From NCBI GenBank assembly GCA_018894105.1, contig CM032131.1, positions 21,867,578-21,931,577 on the forward strand: DNA of 64,000 nucleotides, read 5' to 3'. Origin of the DNA: Jacaranda mimosifolia. Its lineage: Eukaryota > Streptophyta > Magnoliopsida > Lamiales > Bignoniaceae. The notes beneath the pieces were generated by a model, which was given only the letters and a program-made list of their open reading frames with translations, searched no databases and was not told the DNA's origin. Below are positions 48,027 to 60,340 of the stretch, piece after piece (position 1 is the first letter of the stretch; every line of letters starts with the position of its first letter). The position numbers and the translations under genes were made by a program.

Positions 48027-50182
48027 TCACATTTCAAAGTCCCAGGTTGTCTCAGCACACAATTTTGGCACTTTGCGCTCCTCTGCTAAATTAACAGATG
48101 CTAAAATCTGCAAAGATGACAATTAAATCAAACACAACTCATAATGTCTGTGATACTAGTAAGTATTTCAGAGTCCATAGCAATTAACCCAAGTAGAATG
48201 ACAATGTTATTTGCCTCACTGATGCCATTATGAAAGATATAAATGCAGTGTGGGGAATTTCAGAATCCAACTTTAAAATAAGTAATTGGGTTCAACAACT
48301 GACCTCAGCTTTTCAATTAGATATTATGCAAGTGCCGTGCCTATATCTTGTATTGTACCAAAAGCAAGGAACAGGAATGGGAACTTGAAAATTGCCTTTC
48401 ACCAAAGTGAAAGACTCCTTCTAACAAACTTATACCAAAAAGACAAACTTTGCAGCTATCTCAAAGCGCATCAAGCAACAGCATTTACATGTCGATCAAC
48501 CATTAATGAGCAAAAGCGACGGATGCATTTAAATGCAACATTAACTATTGTAAGTTCTAACATTAGTCACTAGTGACATTAACGAGTTATTTGGAATGAC
48601 AGTACTCTGTAGATAACGCTCCAGAAAATCACACGGTTAATGTTAACATAGGAACACCGAACACGAAAACAGGCTAAATATCAAGTTTATACATGAGTAG
48701 TCCACTACAATAAATTTCAGACAAGTTACATACAAAGGCAGGACTGTAAAAAAGAATCTGATTGGCTTCACTTGATAAGGTCATGGTTTGTCTTATCAAC
48801 TCTGCAAGTCTTAATGTCTAAAACCATCTTCTGGCTTGTTTTTGGTTAAACACTTGTATGAGTGCTTAAGTTGTAAATTTATGGCAGGCATCTCTTAGAC
48901 TCAATTCTAGGAGAAAGATGCAACTGGAGCAATTATTTCTCTGTGTATAAGAAGGTACACACTAAATTACTACTTTCATTAGTTCTATTTAACTTGGTTT
49001 ATTGTAGTATTCAACCATAATCACTTTTTGCGCAAAATTTTGGTCAGATAAAATCTGCATGATTTTCAACAAGAACATAGAGTTATGATCACCAAACATA
49101 GCAATCTATACATTTGCTTTTCTTAGAGTAGGTCCCATACTAAATCATCATTCATGTATGAGACACAAAGAACTAAATGCGACTCCAATACAATTTCACC
49201 AGGCTTAATACTTAATCAAGTTCATAGTCCAATACAACCAAAGGAAAAACATGGATCAAAAGAATAATCGCATTTACCTTAAACGACCCATTCAGCTTCG
49301 AACTGCGAGACCACTCAAGCCCCAAATTCTTGCTAGATGTCTGATAGGTAGCCCTGAACACATCATCTCCATAAACCCTGCGAGAAACGGCAAAATCCCA
49401 TGCATTCTTCCCCAAATCATAGCTGGGTTCAAAAGTTGTCAACCCTCCATGTAAATATGTATACTTCAACTTCGAATTCCCAGTGCCAAGCACATAATTT
49501 GCAGAAACCTTATTTGCCGAGTCAATCACCAACGTCCCATCCAAAATTGTCCGTTCGTCGCCTTTGCTGTGAATGTAAGTCAAATTCAAAGGTTTCTCCG
49601 CCACCCTGACTGTGTTCATAAATTGAAACCTAAAATCCTGCATATAAAAATAAAACAAAAAAAATAAAATACGTTTGAAGATACACAAATTTAAAGCATA
49701 CTATTGAAACTAATCTATATAGTATTCACAATGAAAAATGACTACCCACAAAAAATCCAAACAAAAGAAAAGAGGTAAGAAAGCAAATAATTATCCGAAT
49801 GACTAATTTACTTCCAAATCTTTGTATTATTATTTGTCAGCCAAATCATAGGCCGTATATAAAAAAAAATGAGAAACTATAAATTTATAAAACGAACAGG
49901 CAACAAGTACGGCAATTAATGAGAATTTTATTAGTTACAATTCCGAAAATAAGAAAGGAGTTCTAACTAATTCCTGCTCACTTTTTTGGGGACGTTGTAG
50001 TCGACGATGAAGAAACCGGGTTTCTCGACGGCTAAAGCTAAGCCGTTCAAGCTGGGGCCGTTGACCACGGTGGCGTCGGTCATGGAGGCGCGGAGCTTGA
50101 AGTCGCCGGCGCTGACGGAGACTGTGGCGGCGGCGGCGGCTTTGTCGGGCTCATATCTAGCCTTGAACGACGCCTTCATCAT
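48027..50182 (-). CDS. OEP24: plastid outer envelope pore protein 24 (OEP24)
   Basis: Three exons, 50182-49982, 49637-49278 and 48107-48027, joined in phase 0, give 213 aa, the normal family length. Introns are GT-AG. Two ATGs stand in tandem at the start; the first is used here, giving [11 protein letters not shown], and the second would give [10 protein letters not shown]. Conserved blocks include [36 protein letters not shown] and [20 protein letters not shown]; the protein ends in TTWDFEM. OEP24 is a beta-barrel solute channel of the outer chloroplast and plastid envelope, with low selectivity for sugar phosphates, dicarboxylates and charged amino acids. As in the family, it has no cleavable transit peptide. 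A foldback-like transposon begins about 300 bp upstream of the start, so the promoter must be short or lie partly inside it. Confidence 0.93.
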
Positions 50183-50485
50183 TTTCTTAAGAGTTTGGCG
50201 AAGAAATAGAGGGGGATCTGTTTTGGTGGTGGGTTTTGTAGCTTGTTTGACAACTGATAAGAGACGAGAGTACCATAATAATTGCACGAGGTTCAAGTGG
50301 CTTGAATTTCCCAATATGCTTTGTTACTGATCCGGCTCACAGCACTCCCCTAGTGCTCACCGCACTGAATTTCTTCTCAACTTTGTTTTGCACTCCTTGG
50401 CTTGTTCTCCTATGAATTTTTTTTCAATTTTCAAAAAAAAATTCAAAATACATGCACATTTTTCAATTTTTTTTGGGTTAATTAG

Positions 50486-50645
50486 AAAAAAAATTCTAAT
50501 CCTACTTTCATTCTAGTGATTAGTCCCCATTTGAATTTTTAGACACTAAACTCCTAATTTTTTCACAAAACTTAAAAATCACTCCCTATATCTTTTAAAA
50601 AGACCCATATATTCTTGTAGCTAGAAAAAAACAACAAAAATACCT
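50486..50645. repeat. foldback element, left terminal inverted repeat
   Basis: Pairs with 55040-55188 in inverted orientation, with interrupted similarity. Shared words include TTGAATTTTTA, CACTCCCTAT and AAAAATACCT. It lies just upstream of OEP24. Confidence 0.6.
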
Positions 50646-51149
50646 AAGAAATGCGTTTTTCTCTTCAAGAAGAACGCTTTCCTCTTTTTTTTCTTCTTCT
50701 TCTTGAAATCAACGACTTCTCCAAGCGGCCAAACAAAAGGGCGCAAAACCGTTCCTTTGCCATTAACGCAATAAGGCAAAAAAAAAAAAAAAAAACCAAA
50801 ATTTCTATCATTTTTCTGCGACAATAGAAGGAGAAACAGCGGCAACAAAGTACAAAAAGAAGTGAGCAAAAGAAATAAAAGTATGTTTTCTGCATTTATA
50901 GTTTTAAATGTCCGTAACTTTTCAGTGTTACACTTACTTGTTGTCTATTTTCTTATGTTTAGGGTTTTTATTCCTTTTTTAGTTGTTAAACACTTGAACC
51001 CATTTGATATAATATATATATATATATTTTTTTGTTGTGAGATGAGAAGTTTCTGATTTGTACTTGAAATGCATGAAAGTTGTGCTTCACCTTTTTGGAG
51101 TTTATACTTTGTTTTACCTGAAATTATATGATGAAATTATATTGTGAAA

Positions 51150-52440
51150 TTATCTAAAAGTGGTAGTATATTATCTGTAGTATAAAATATTCAAACTTGC
51201 AGTACACATTAGGCAAAAATATAGTATAAAATGTATAACAACAGTATATTTTAGAAGTAAATGTAGTATAAACAATCAACTTGCAGTACACATTAGGCAA
51301 AAATGTAGTATATAATATGTGTAACTGCACTACATTTTTAGAAGCATTTGTAGTACAAAACATTCAAACCTGCAGATTGAATAAAATTATAGTATATAAT
51401 CTGTGTACATGTAATATATTTTAGAAGCATCTGTAATACAAAAATATTCAAGTCTGCAGTATACATTAATTGAAAGTGTAGTATATAATCTGTGTAACTG
51501 CAATACATTTTAGAAGCATATGTAGTACAAAATTATTCAAGCCTAAAGTATACATTAACTGAAAGTGTGGTATATAATATGTGTATCTGCAGTACATTTT
51601 AGAAGCAACTGTAGTACAAAACATTTAAACCTGCAGTATACACTAACTGAAAGTGTAGTATATAATCTATGTATCATCTGTAGTACATTTTAGAAGCAAC
51701 TATAGTACAAAATATTTAAGCCTGCAATATACAATAACTGAAAGTATAGTATATAATATGTGTACATGCAGTATATTTTAGAAGTAACTGAAAGTGTAGT
51801 ATATAATCTATGTATCTGCAGTATATTTTAGAAGTATGTGTAGTACAAAAACATTCAAGCCTGCAGATTAAATGAAATTATAGTATATAATCTATGTATC
51901 TGAAGTACATTTTAGAAATATTTGTAGTACAAAACATTCAAGCATGCAGATTAAATGAAATTATAGTATATAATCTGTGTACATGCAGTACATTTTAGAA
52001 ACCTGTGTAGTGCAAAATCATTAAAGCTTGCAGTATATATTAACTGAAAGTGTAGTATATAAGATGTGTATTCGTAGTACATTTTAGAAGCAACTGTAGG
52101 ATAAAACATTCAATCTTTCAATACACATTATCTGAAAGTGTAGTATATAATCTATGTATTTGAAGTACATTTTAGAAGCAACTGTAGTACAAAATATTCA
52201 ACCTTTCAGTAGACATTATCTGAAAGTGGTAGTATATAATCTGTGTGTCTGAAGTACATTTTAGAAGCAACTGTAGTACAAAATATTCAAGTTTTTAGTA
52301 CACATTATCTGAAAGTGGTAGTACATAATCTGTGTATCTAAAGTACATTTTACAAGCAACTATAGTGCAAAATATTTAATCTTTTAGTACACATTATCTA
52401 AAAATTATAGTATATAATCTGTTTATATACTAATTTTTCT
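51150..52440 (+). repeat. tandem array A, ~88-bp unit, about 14 copies
   Basis: Each unit contains TAGTATATAATCTGTGTA, then AGTACATTTTAGAAGCAACT, then GTAGTACAAAACATTCAA and a TGCAGTA/ACATTA segment. The word TTTTAGAAG recurs at about 51248, 51330, 51421, 51513, 51597, 51690, 51776, 51823, 51911, 51994, 52082, 52171, 52261 and 52347, mostly 80-92 bases apart, with one shortened unit near 51776-51823. Confidence 0.9.
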
Positions 52441-52559
52441 TTATTTGATTGCAGCAAAGGCAAGACATAATGAGGTCTGCTCTCGTTGCTCCCCTAATAT
52501 TTTCAGGCTAAATTGGAGCATGTAAAATCCAAGATGGGGTCAAAACATTTTGATGCATT

Positions 52560-53130
52560 GAAGAAGACTCCTTTTTATATATACATGGATATGGTGTTAT
52601 GTTGAAGTACCATTTAATTAAAGTAAAAAATTATAGCGAGGTTCAGTACAATATGCGGGAAATCAAGTACAAATACAGAACAAACAAAGTATATATAGTG
52701 TTATGTTGAAGTATTCTTCAATTAAAGTGAAATATTGTAGCAAAGTTCAATATAATATGCAGAAAATGAAGTACAAATACAGAACAAACGAAGTATATAT
52801 GGTGTTATGTTGAAGTATTCTTCAATTAAAGTGAAACATTGTAGCGAAGTTCAATATAATATGTAGAAAATGAAGTACAAATACAGAACAAACGAAGTAT
52901 ATATGGTGTTATGTTGAAGTATTCTTCAATTAAAGTTAAACATTGTATTGATGTTAAGTATAATATGCAGAAAATGAAGTACAAAAACAGAACAAGCGAA
53001 GTATATATGGTGTTATGTTAAAGTACACTTCAATTAAAGTGAAACATTGTAGTGAAGTTCAATACAATATGCAGGAAATGAAGTACAAATATAGAACAAA
53101 CGAAGTATATATGGTGTTATATTAAAATAC
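52560..53130. repeat. tandem array B, ~108-bp unit, about 5 copies
   Basis: Each unit has GGTGTTATGTTGAAGTA, then CTTCAATTAAAGTGAAACAT, then ATGAAGTACAAATACAGAAC and AAACGAAGTATATA. Copies start near 52585, 52693, 52798, 52907, 53007 and 53114, with the last truncated. Confidence 0.88.
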
Positions 53131-53539
53131 ACTTTATGCAATTAAATAATTAGCCTCTAATAATTGTAGTGAGGGTCAAATACAATATTTTTGAAACTAT
53201 CGTTTGTCCTGAAATCAAGTATAAATCTCCCTTATTGAAGTAATATCTCACGCATTTGTTAATGCTCTGGTTGTATATTTTTAGTATAAATGAAGTTCAA
53301 ATACAGAACAAATGAAGTACATATGGTGTTATATTGAAGTACACTTTGTATAAAATCTCTCTTATTAAAGTAATATCTCACACATTTGTTCATGCTCTCA
53401 GACAACATGCACATGCTACCTTTTCACTCTAAATCTAGTACATAATTGCCTCAATGAAGTACATATGTCCCGAAATCAAGTATGAATCTCTCTTGTTGAA
53501 GTACAAAAGCACTGATATCTCGGACAACATACACATGCT

Positions 53540-54110
53540 ACATTTTCATGCTAAATCAACAAATAGAACACTTGAAGTATAGAACTTCAATAATAGAGTA
53601 CAATTTTAGGTAAAAAGTGCAATTTTCAGATAAATGCAGTACAATTTTATAAAATATGAAGTACAATTCCAAAACACTTCAAGTATAAGACGCCAGCAAT
53701 TGCAGTACAATTTTGGATAATCAATTAGTAGAACCCTTGAAGTATAAAACTTAAATAATAGAGTACAATTTTATATAAAATAAAGTATAATTTTAGATAA
53801 TGAAGTACAATTTTAGAACACTTGAAGAATAAAATCATAGTAATTGTAGTACAATTTTGGATAATTAATAAATAAAACCCTTGAAGTATAGATATTCAAT
53901 AATATAGTACAATTTTATGTAAAATGAAGTATAAAATGAAGTACAATTTTAGATAAACGAAGTATAATTTTATATAAAAATAAGTACAATTCTAGAACAC
54001 TTGAAGTATAAGACGCTAACAATTGCAGTACAATTTTGGATAATCAATTAGTAGAACGCTTGAAATATAAAACTTAAATAATAGAGTATAATTTTAGGTA
54101 CTGAAGTATA
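53540..54110. repeat. array C, ~160-180-bp unit, about 3.5 copies
   Basis: Recurring blocks CTTGAAGTATAAAACTT, AATAGAGTACAATTTTA and CAGTACAATTTTGGATAATC. Copies are diverged, with internal deletions. All three arrays share the short core AGTACAA/AGTACAT. Confidence 0.75.
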
Positions 54111-54119
54111 AAACTTGAA

Positions 54120-54720
54120 TGTTTTGTGCTACAATTCTTTGTAACATGTACTTTACATAAACAAATTATATACTCCTACTTTCAGATAATGTGTACTGAA
54201 AGGTTGAATGTTTTATACTACAATTGTTTGTAAAATGTACTTTACATAAACATATTATATACTACCACTTTAGTAATGTATACTGAAATGTTGAATGTTT
54301 TGTACTGCAATTGCTTGAAAAATGTACTTTACATAAACATATTATATACTACCATTTTTAGATAATGTGTATTGAAATGTTGAATGTTTTGTACTGCAAT
54401 TGCTTGTAAAATGTACTTTAAATAAACAGATTATATATTATCACTTTCAAATAATGTGTACTGAAAGGTTGAATATTATGTACTACCATTGCTTGTAAAA
54501 TGTACTTTAGATAAACAAATTATATACTACCACTTTTAGATAATGTTTATTGAAAGACTGAACATTTTTGTACTACAATTACTTGTAAAAGGTACTTTAA
54601 ATAAACAAATTATATACTATAATTTCTTTTAAAATGTACTGAAAGATTGAATATTTTATACTATAATTTCTTGTAAAATGTACTTTACATAAACAGATTG
54701 TATACTACTATAATTCCAAT
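54120..54720 (-). repeat. tandem array A', inverted copies of the ~88-bp unit
   Basis: About seven units of AAAATGTACTTTACATAAAC, then TTATATACTACCACTTT, then ATAATGTGTACTGAAAGGTT, the reverse complement of the array A unit. The word TGTACTTTA recurs roughly every 85-90 bases from 54145 to 54680. It forms the right arm of the foldback. Confidence 0.88.
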
Positions 54721-55039
54721 ACATATGATACAGTCCGAAGTTCTTCAAAATTCGTCTCCTCCTTCATACCCACATCTTCGGCAAACACTCTTTTTGCTGA
54801 TTAAGAAACTGAGAAAATTACCTGAAAAATTATGAAAATAAACTGAGAAGGCGGAAATGCAGTGGTCGCGTTAGTGGTGGTGGCGTTGTTGGGCTCCTCG
54901 TTCGCGCTGTCAAGCTCAATTTGCTTCTTCGATTTTTTTTTCTTCTATTTTTGATAATGAAAGATGAAGGTAGGGTTTAGTGTTTGAGAATTGAGATAAA
55001 TGGTGTTTGGTTGTGTGGATAGAAAAGAAGTGAAGAAAA

Positions 55040-55188
55040 CGAGTGAAAAATATTATACTTAAAGGTATTTTTGCCAAATCAAGTGGATAGGGAGTGGTAT
55101 TTAAAATTTTAACAAAACTAGGGAGCTCATCCTATAAAAATTCAAGTGAGGACTAAACATGAATTTGGAAAGTGATTTTGGTACTTTT
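55040..55188. repeat. foldback element, right terminal inverted repeat
   Basis: Inverted, diverged counterpart of 50486-50645; ends near GATTTTGGTACTTTT. Confidence 0.6.
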
Positions 55189-55358
55189 TAATAAGTGCCC
55201 CCTTCTTTTTTTTTTCTTTCCAAAATACAACAAATTTTTATTCAAAAAATCCCTCACAATTCACCTAAAAAACCTTTCATCTTAAAAAGCATACCTACCC
55301 CCTTATTTTATCACTCCACCTTTCACATCACTAATTTATTTATCACTCTCTCACTTCA

Positions 55359-55360
<2 letters not shown>

Positions 55361-55390
<30 letters not shown>
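55361..55390. repeat. (CA)15 microsatellite
   Basis: Perfect CA run of thirty bases. Confidence 0.95.
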
Positions 55391-55393
<3 letters not shown>

Positions 55394-56261
55394 TTACATA
55401 TATGGAAATATTAAAATTTTACTATTTAAAAAAATCTAAAACTTATGTTTACAAATTTAATTAAACTAATTGTTGAGAAAATTAATTAAATTTAATAAAT
55501 AATTTATTTACTAAATAATATATTAAATTACTTGTTAATTAAATAATGTATTAGTTATATTTAATATTTAACGTATTAATTACATATTAAATTTATTCAT
55601 TTAATAAATAATTTAAGATGTTTTAATTTGATATAGTAAATAAATTAATCTTCTTTAAAAAAATTAATCTTCATTAAATATTAATATTCACATTTATTTC
55701 AAATTATTATAAAAAAATTAATTATAGTGTGATACTTATTTAATAATCTACTAAGTTTAATACATTAATATTAATACAATTAAAATCATTATCGAGAAAA
55801 TTATAAAATTAAAGTAATTTTTTTTATTGTTGCTAAGTAATTTATTTATGAAATAATGTATTAATTAAATAATGAGTTAAAGTATATAAACAACTTATTA
55901 AATTAATTAAATTAATCTATTTAATTATTTAAATAACTTATTGTGTATATATTAATTATGTTTCACATTTCACGTATGATTAAATACTATGCTTATTTGT
56001 TTAATAAATAATTTAAGATAATTTAGTTTCATATAATATAAAATTATTTATTTTTTAATTTGATGAATCATTATTAAGTCTTATATATATATATATATAT
56101 ATATTATTTTATTTAAATAAATAACTAAGTTTTATTTATACATAAATTGTAAATAATAAATAATTAAATAATTATATTTTAAGAATAAACAAGAATTAGT
56201 TTATAATTAATATACAATAATTAATATTTTTAAAAAATAAGCTGATATCTACAGTTATTAT

Positions 56262-56693
56262 ATAATTATGATATTAGCTTATATTTATAATTAAGATATA
56301 ATTATAATTTTATAAATAATTAATATTTGTACTAATAAAAAAATAATTAATATTATCAATAAGTTCATAAAAATATAAATTTTAAAACAAAGCACCAATT
56401 GGCAATTGAATTAATTACACATCATTTTATTAAAACAATTTATCAATTATTACACACACATACATCATCATCATCCAACAATAATTATGATATTAGCTTA
56501 TATTTATAATTAAGATATAATTATAATTTTATAAATAATTAATATTTGTACTGATAAAAAAATAATTAATATTATCAATAAGTCAATAAAAATATAAATT
56601 TTAAGACAAAGCACCAATTGAATTAATTACATATCATTTTATTAAAATAATATATCAATTATTACATATATATACACACACATCATCCAACAA
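56262..56693. repeat. tandem duplication, unit about 219 bp
   Basis: 56262-56480 is repeated at 56481-56693 with few differences. Both copies run from ATAATTATGATATTAGCTTA to CATCATCCAACAA. The second copy lacks a few bases after GCACCAATTG and around the CA run. Confidence 0.92.
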
Positions 56694-57477
56694 TAAATAT
56701 ACATACGTACATATATAATATATTACTTAAAAAAATCACTTTCACTCTACAAACCCAACAAAGAAACAACTGATTCGATATCAACAGTAAAGTTTGTCTC
56801 TCCCCAAAACATAAAGAAACAAACAACTAATTCTCAAATATTTTCCATATTTCTCCTAAAAATCCAATTCCCTAAAAAAATTTCTAGAAAATAGCCAAAA
56901 CATAGGAGAACAAGCCCCAAGTTATTATTTTTGCCTTTTTGTCTCTATATGTTAATAACCATTGAAGGTGGGATTGTGGTTTCGGTCTCTATGTCGGATC
57001 CAAACCCATACGAGCTACAGACACCTTTGTGGATTTTCCTTCATATGTTGGATCAACTTATGTCCAATTGAAATTTTATTTTTAAAATGGGTCTAAATTG
57101 TGGGAAAGTTTCAAATTAACATTGAGTCTTGTATTCCTTCAAGACAAATTTCAACTTCAAATAAATAAACTTGGCATTAAGGGCGAATTGGGACGAGTTT
57201 TTCCAAAATTTATACCCCCTCTCTGAAAGTTTTAAGTTTTAAAATCTTAACTTATTTTGCATTAAATATGTAAAATTCGCACCCATTTCGCTTTATCTCA
57301 TACCCATCATTTTTTTAAAGAAAATCTAATTAATTATAATTTCATAAAAATTAATATTAAAAAATCAATTAACATGACAATATTCATATATATTAATGAA
57401 AAATTAAAATTTAAATAAAAAAATCAATAATAGAAATATGTAATACATTATATATTATAATTATACGAGTATTCGAA

Positions 57478-57521
57478 GAGGAGCGGGCTTGGGTTCTAAA
57501 CCAAAACCCGCACCGCTCCTC
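57478..57521. repeat. GC-rich hairpin
   Basis: Arms GAGGAGCGG and CCGCTCCTC enclose inner complementary TTGGGTT and AACC-rich tracts, in an otherwise AT-rich setting. No run of T follows that would suggest a terminator. Confidence 0.5.
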
Positions 57522-58287
57522 ATTAAATCCATATCAAACCTCATCTCATCCTGTGTGTAGTGAGTTTTCAACCTCTCTCATGCGTAGGACAAGGTGTATA
57601 CCCGCGGGTAGGGTTGAAATTGCCAAACCTACAAATGAATTTGTGCATTTTTTTTATTGAGACTATCATCAAAATAATATTTTCTTTTTTCAAAAAAACT
57701 CTCCTAAAACATATTACAATTAAATATACATATACACACATATATAACAAATTAATAATTAAATACATATAACCAATTAGTCATTGCATATATATACATA
57801 AAAAAATTCAAGTTCATTTCATCAATCTAACAAAACTTGACTGATGTGGTATCTACATTAAAATTACCTAATCCTAAAATATTTCCAAATAAACTATTTC
57901 ATGTCAAAACATTCTCTAACAACTTCCAAAATAATAACTAACAAGTATAATATTTTTTAAATTCACTATCAAAATACATTCTACTAAAAACATTTTTTTT
58001 AAAATAATCAAAATACAACCAAAAGAACCTTAAATTGAAATATATGGTCATATATATTTGTGTATAAAGATATCTTTATGATTATAGTAGTTGAAATATT
58101 CAGCTTACATACTAATGCCACGAAAACCAAGAAGTTTTCCTTTATGTAGCAAAATTGGGGTTCAGAACATAGTAAACACTAAATATAACTATAAAGGCTT
58201 GCATGTAAATGAAGAAAGAATATAACATGGTTGCATATAAACTTGTATATATACAAATAAGAAATTTTATTAAAAAGGATTTGGATT

Positions 58288-59700
58288 CACTACCACCCCC
58301 CCCCCCCCAAAAAAAAAAAGAAGAAAAGAAGAGCTTTAGTGATCGAATTTTGGTGACCGATTGAGCAGTCACTAATCAATGATCAACTAATGACCGATTA
58401 ACGATCAATTTAAATATAATACTTTAAAAAAATTGGTGACCGATCAGTGATCAAATTAGTTACCGTAGAAAAAAGATCACTAATTTGGTCAATAATTAGT
58501 AACAGAACTCTTTTTACAGTCATTAATGCTAGTAACCACACAAAGCGGTCACTAATTCGATCACTAATTAGTGACAAAACTCTTTTTTTTTTGTCACTAA
58601 TATTAGTGATTGTATAAAGCAATCACTAATTAATGATCGAATTATTTTTTGGCCATTAATTTATGACCAATTTTTCTTTCGGTCATTGATGCGGTCACTG
58701 TTAATTAGTGACTGCACTTTTCAGTCAATAAATGGTCACAAAGATAAAGTTTTGTTTTCTGCATATTCTTGTAATATGAAAGCATACAATTTATGTAACA
58801 CCTATATAAGTAATTAAATATTATTTTTACTATATATATATAAGTTTTTGATAATAATATGTGTATATCTGAAAAATATAAAAATATATAACCACTAAAT
58901 GTTTCTATATCATATCCATATAATTGAACATTAATTTATTAATGTATATATAGATGCACAAAGAAATAAATAAAAATAATATTCTTGTGAAAAAAGATAG
59001 AATTAATTAATATATACATGTCAATATATATATATATTATACATGTATTATGACTAAATAAATACTTATAATATAATTAATAATATTATATATTAATTTG
59101 TATTTATTAGTATATATACGTAGTACCATATATATATATGTGTGTGTGTAAACTATTTATTACTATACATATTAGTATGTATGTATACTATTTTTTAATG
59201 TGTTTATAATATTTTATGATAAAATATACCTAAAATTTTAAAGTAATAGTTATAAATAATAAAGACTGTATGAAGAAATATTACACAAATATTAAATAAA
59301 TAATTACTATTTTTGTGAAATTTTAAAATGCGAAAGAATAGTAACTTATACATAAGAATATTATAATTATTTTTTGATTTGTAAATATTATATATATATA
59401 TTATATTGTTGAGATAAATATATGAAAATACATGTGGTGTAGTTGAACAAAATAAAGGTCTTGAGTTCCAATTCAGGAGATGCAAAGTCCAATATAAAAC
59501 TTTTGACCCATTAAAAATAGTGATCGAAATATGAAAATATACAAATTTTTTCAAATTTTTTTAAATAATTAGTGACCGCAATTATCGATCACCAGTCAGT
59601 CATGAATTAGTGACTGATACAAATTAGTGATGAGGATTTTTCTGATCGATCCGATCGGTCACTAAATGTGTTAGTGACCGAATACCCTTTTTTTGTAGTG
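58288..59700. mobile_element. non-autonomous CACTA transposon, second family
   Basis: A 1413-bp element. The left end starts CACTACCACCCC with a long C run then an A run; the right end read inward starts CACTACAAAAAAAGGG. ATT flanks both ends (58285-58287 and 59701-59703). Both subterminal regions are packed with TTAGTGACCG / CGGTCACTAA words in both orientations, a repeat set different from that of the CACTA element at 9482. No transposase frame; the minus frame 59204-59554 is low-complexity AT-rich sequence. Confidence 0.87.
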
Positions 59701-59703
59701 ATT

Positions 59704-60340
59704 TTAGAGGATTGTTTCACTTATCTTTTTGATTATTTTCTTACTCCTATTGGTTCAAAAATGCTTATAAAATAAAACAAATTTTAATTCACAACTTAAA
59801 TACATGTATTTTTGCGTATATAGATCACACACTAACATACACTAAAATTTGGGATTTTCTTTGTTGCTACTAATTTTTGGATCCTGAAAAATCAGATTAT
59901 AATGACTTGAGTATTGAGGACGCTGTGTGCGGGAGTTGGAGTTGCAGGTGTTTTATTCATTTCATGGAATAAATCGTTCTTTACCCTTGCCCCCAATTTA
60001 CTGAAATGGATTGGTAAATGAACATGAATCAGTCCACATGGACAACCTAAATGAATTTGGCGAGCATATATGATTGACCCATTTATTTATCCAGCTTTCC
60101 TCATTCACATATAATGGTTGATATCGCATACCTAGTGATTATTACAATGTACAATACTCTCTCAAGATGCTTAAGTAAATATTTTGTTGCGTCAAAAAGT
60201 AATTTAAATTAATATTTCTAAGTCAATTAAAAAATTACTTATAGATCAAACATATTTAGTGTCATGTAGCTAGTATGTTTTTATAATGCATTCGTTGAAT
60301 TAATTATTTTTAAATAAAAAACATTAAAAAGATTTTTGTA
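59704..60340. other. spacer between CACTA and Copia elements
   Basis: Nothing recognisable. Moderately AT-rich, without a long open frame. Confidence 0.5.

Larger units (their letters stand above)
50486..55188. mobile_element. foldback-like transposon with tandem-repeat arms
   Basis: About 4.7 kb. The two ends are inverted, diverged copies of each other over roughly 130-150 bases: the left has TTAGTCCCCATTTGAATTTT and CACTCCCTAT, and the right read inward has TTAGTCCTCACTTGAATTTT and CACTCCCTAT. Inside each end lies an array of the same ~88-bp unit, in opposite orientations (51150-52440 and 54120-54720). Two other tandem arrays occupy the centre. Long inverted ends made of subrepeats define foldback elements, which in plants (FARE in Arabidopsis, SoFT in tomato) are linked to Mutator-like elements. 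Flanks TTAATTAGA and TTAATAAGT agree at 7 of 9 bases, a weak hint of a 9-bp duplication. No transposase was recognised. Confidence 0.65.
55391..58284. other. very AT-rich intergenic DNA
   Basis: Extremely A/T-rich from 55391 to about 56760, without coding signals. It includes a (TA)n run at 56082-56104, a 219-bp tandem duplication, and a GC-rich hairpin near 57478-57521. No gene recognised. Confidence 0.6.

Noticed and set aside
51150..52440. CRISPR-like or centromeric satellite array
   Set aside because: Repeats are contiguous 80-92-bp units without spacers, and an inverted counterpart lies nearby, which fits a foldback arm better.
55195..55464. 89-codon frame with a His-Thr repeat
   Set aside because: Produced by the (CA)15 microsatellite.
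57478..57521. GC-rich hairpin as a transcription terminator or microRNA precursor
   Set aside because: Arms are too short for a plant miRNA precursor, and intrinsic terminators are not used by plant nuclear genes.
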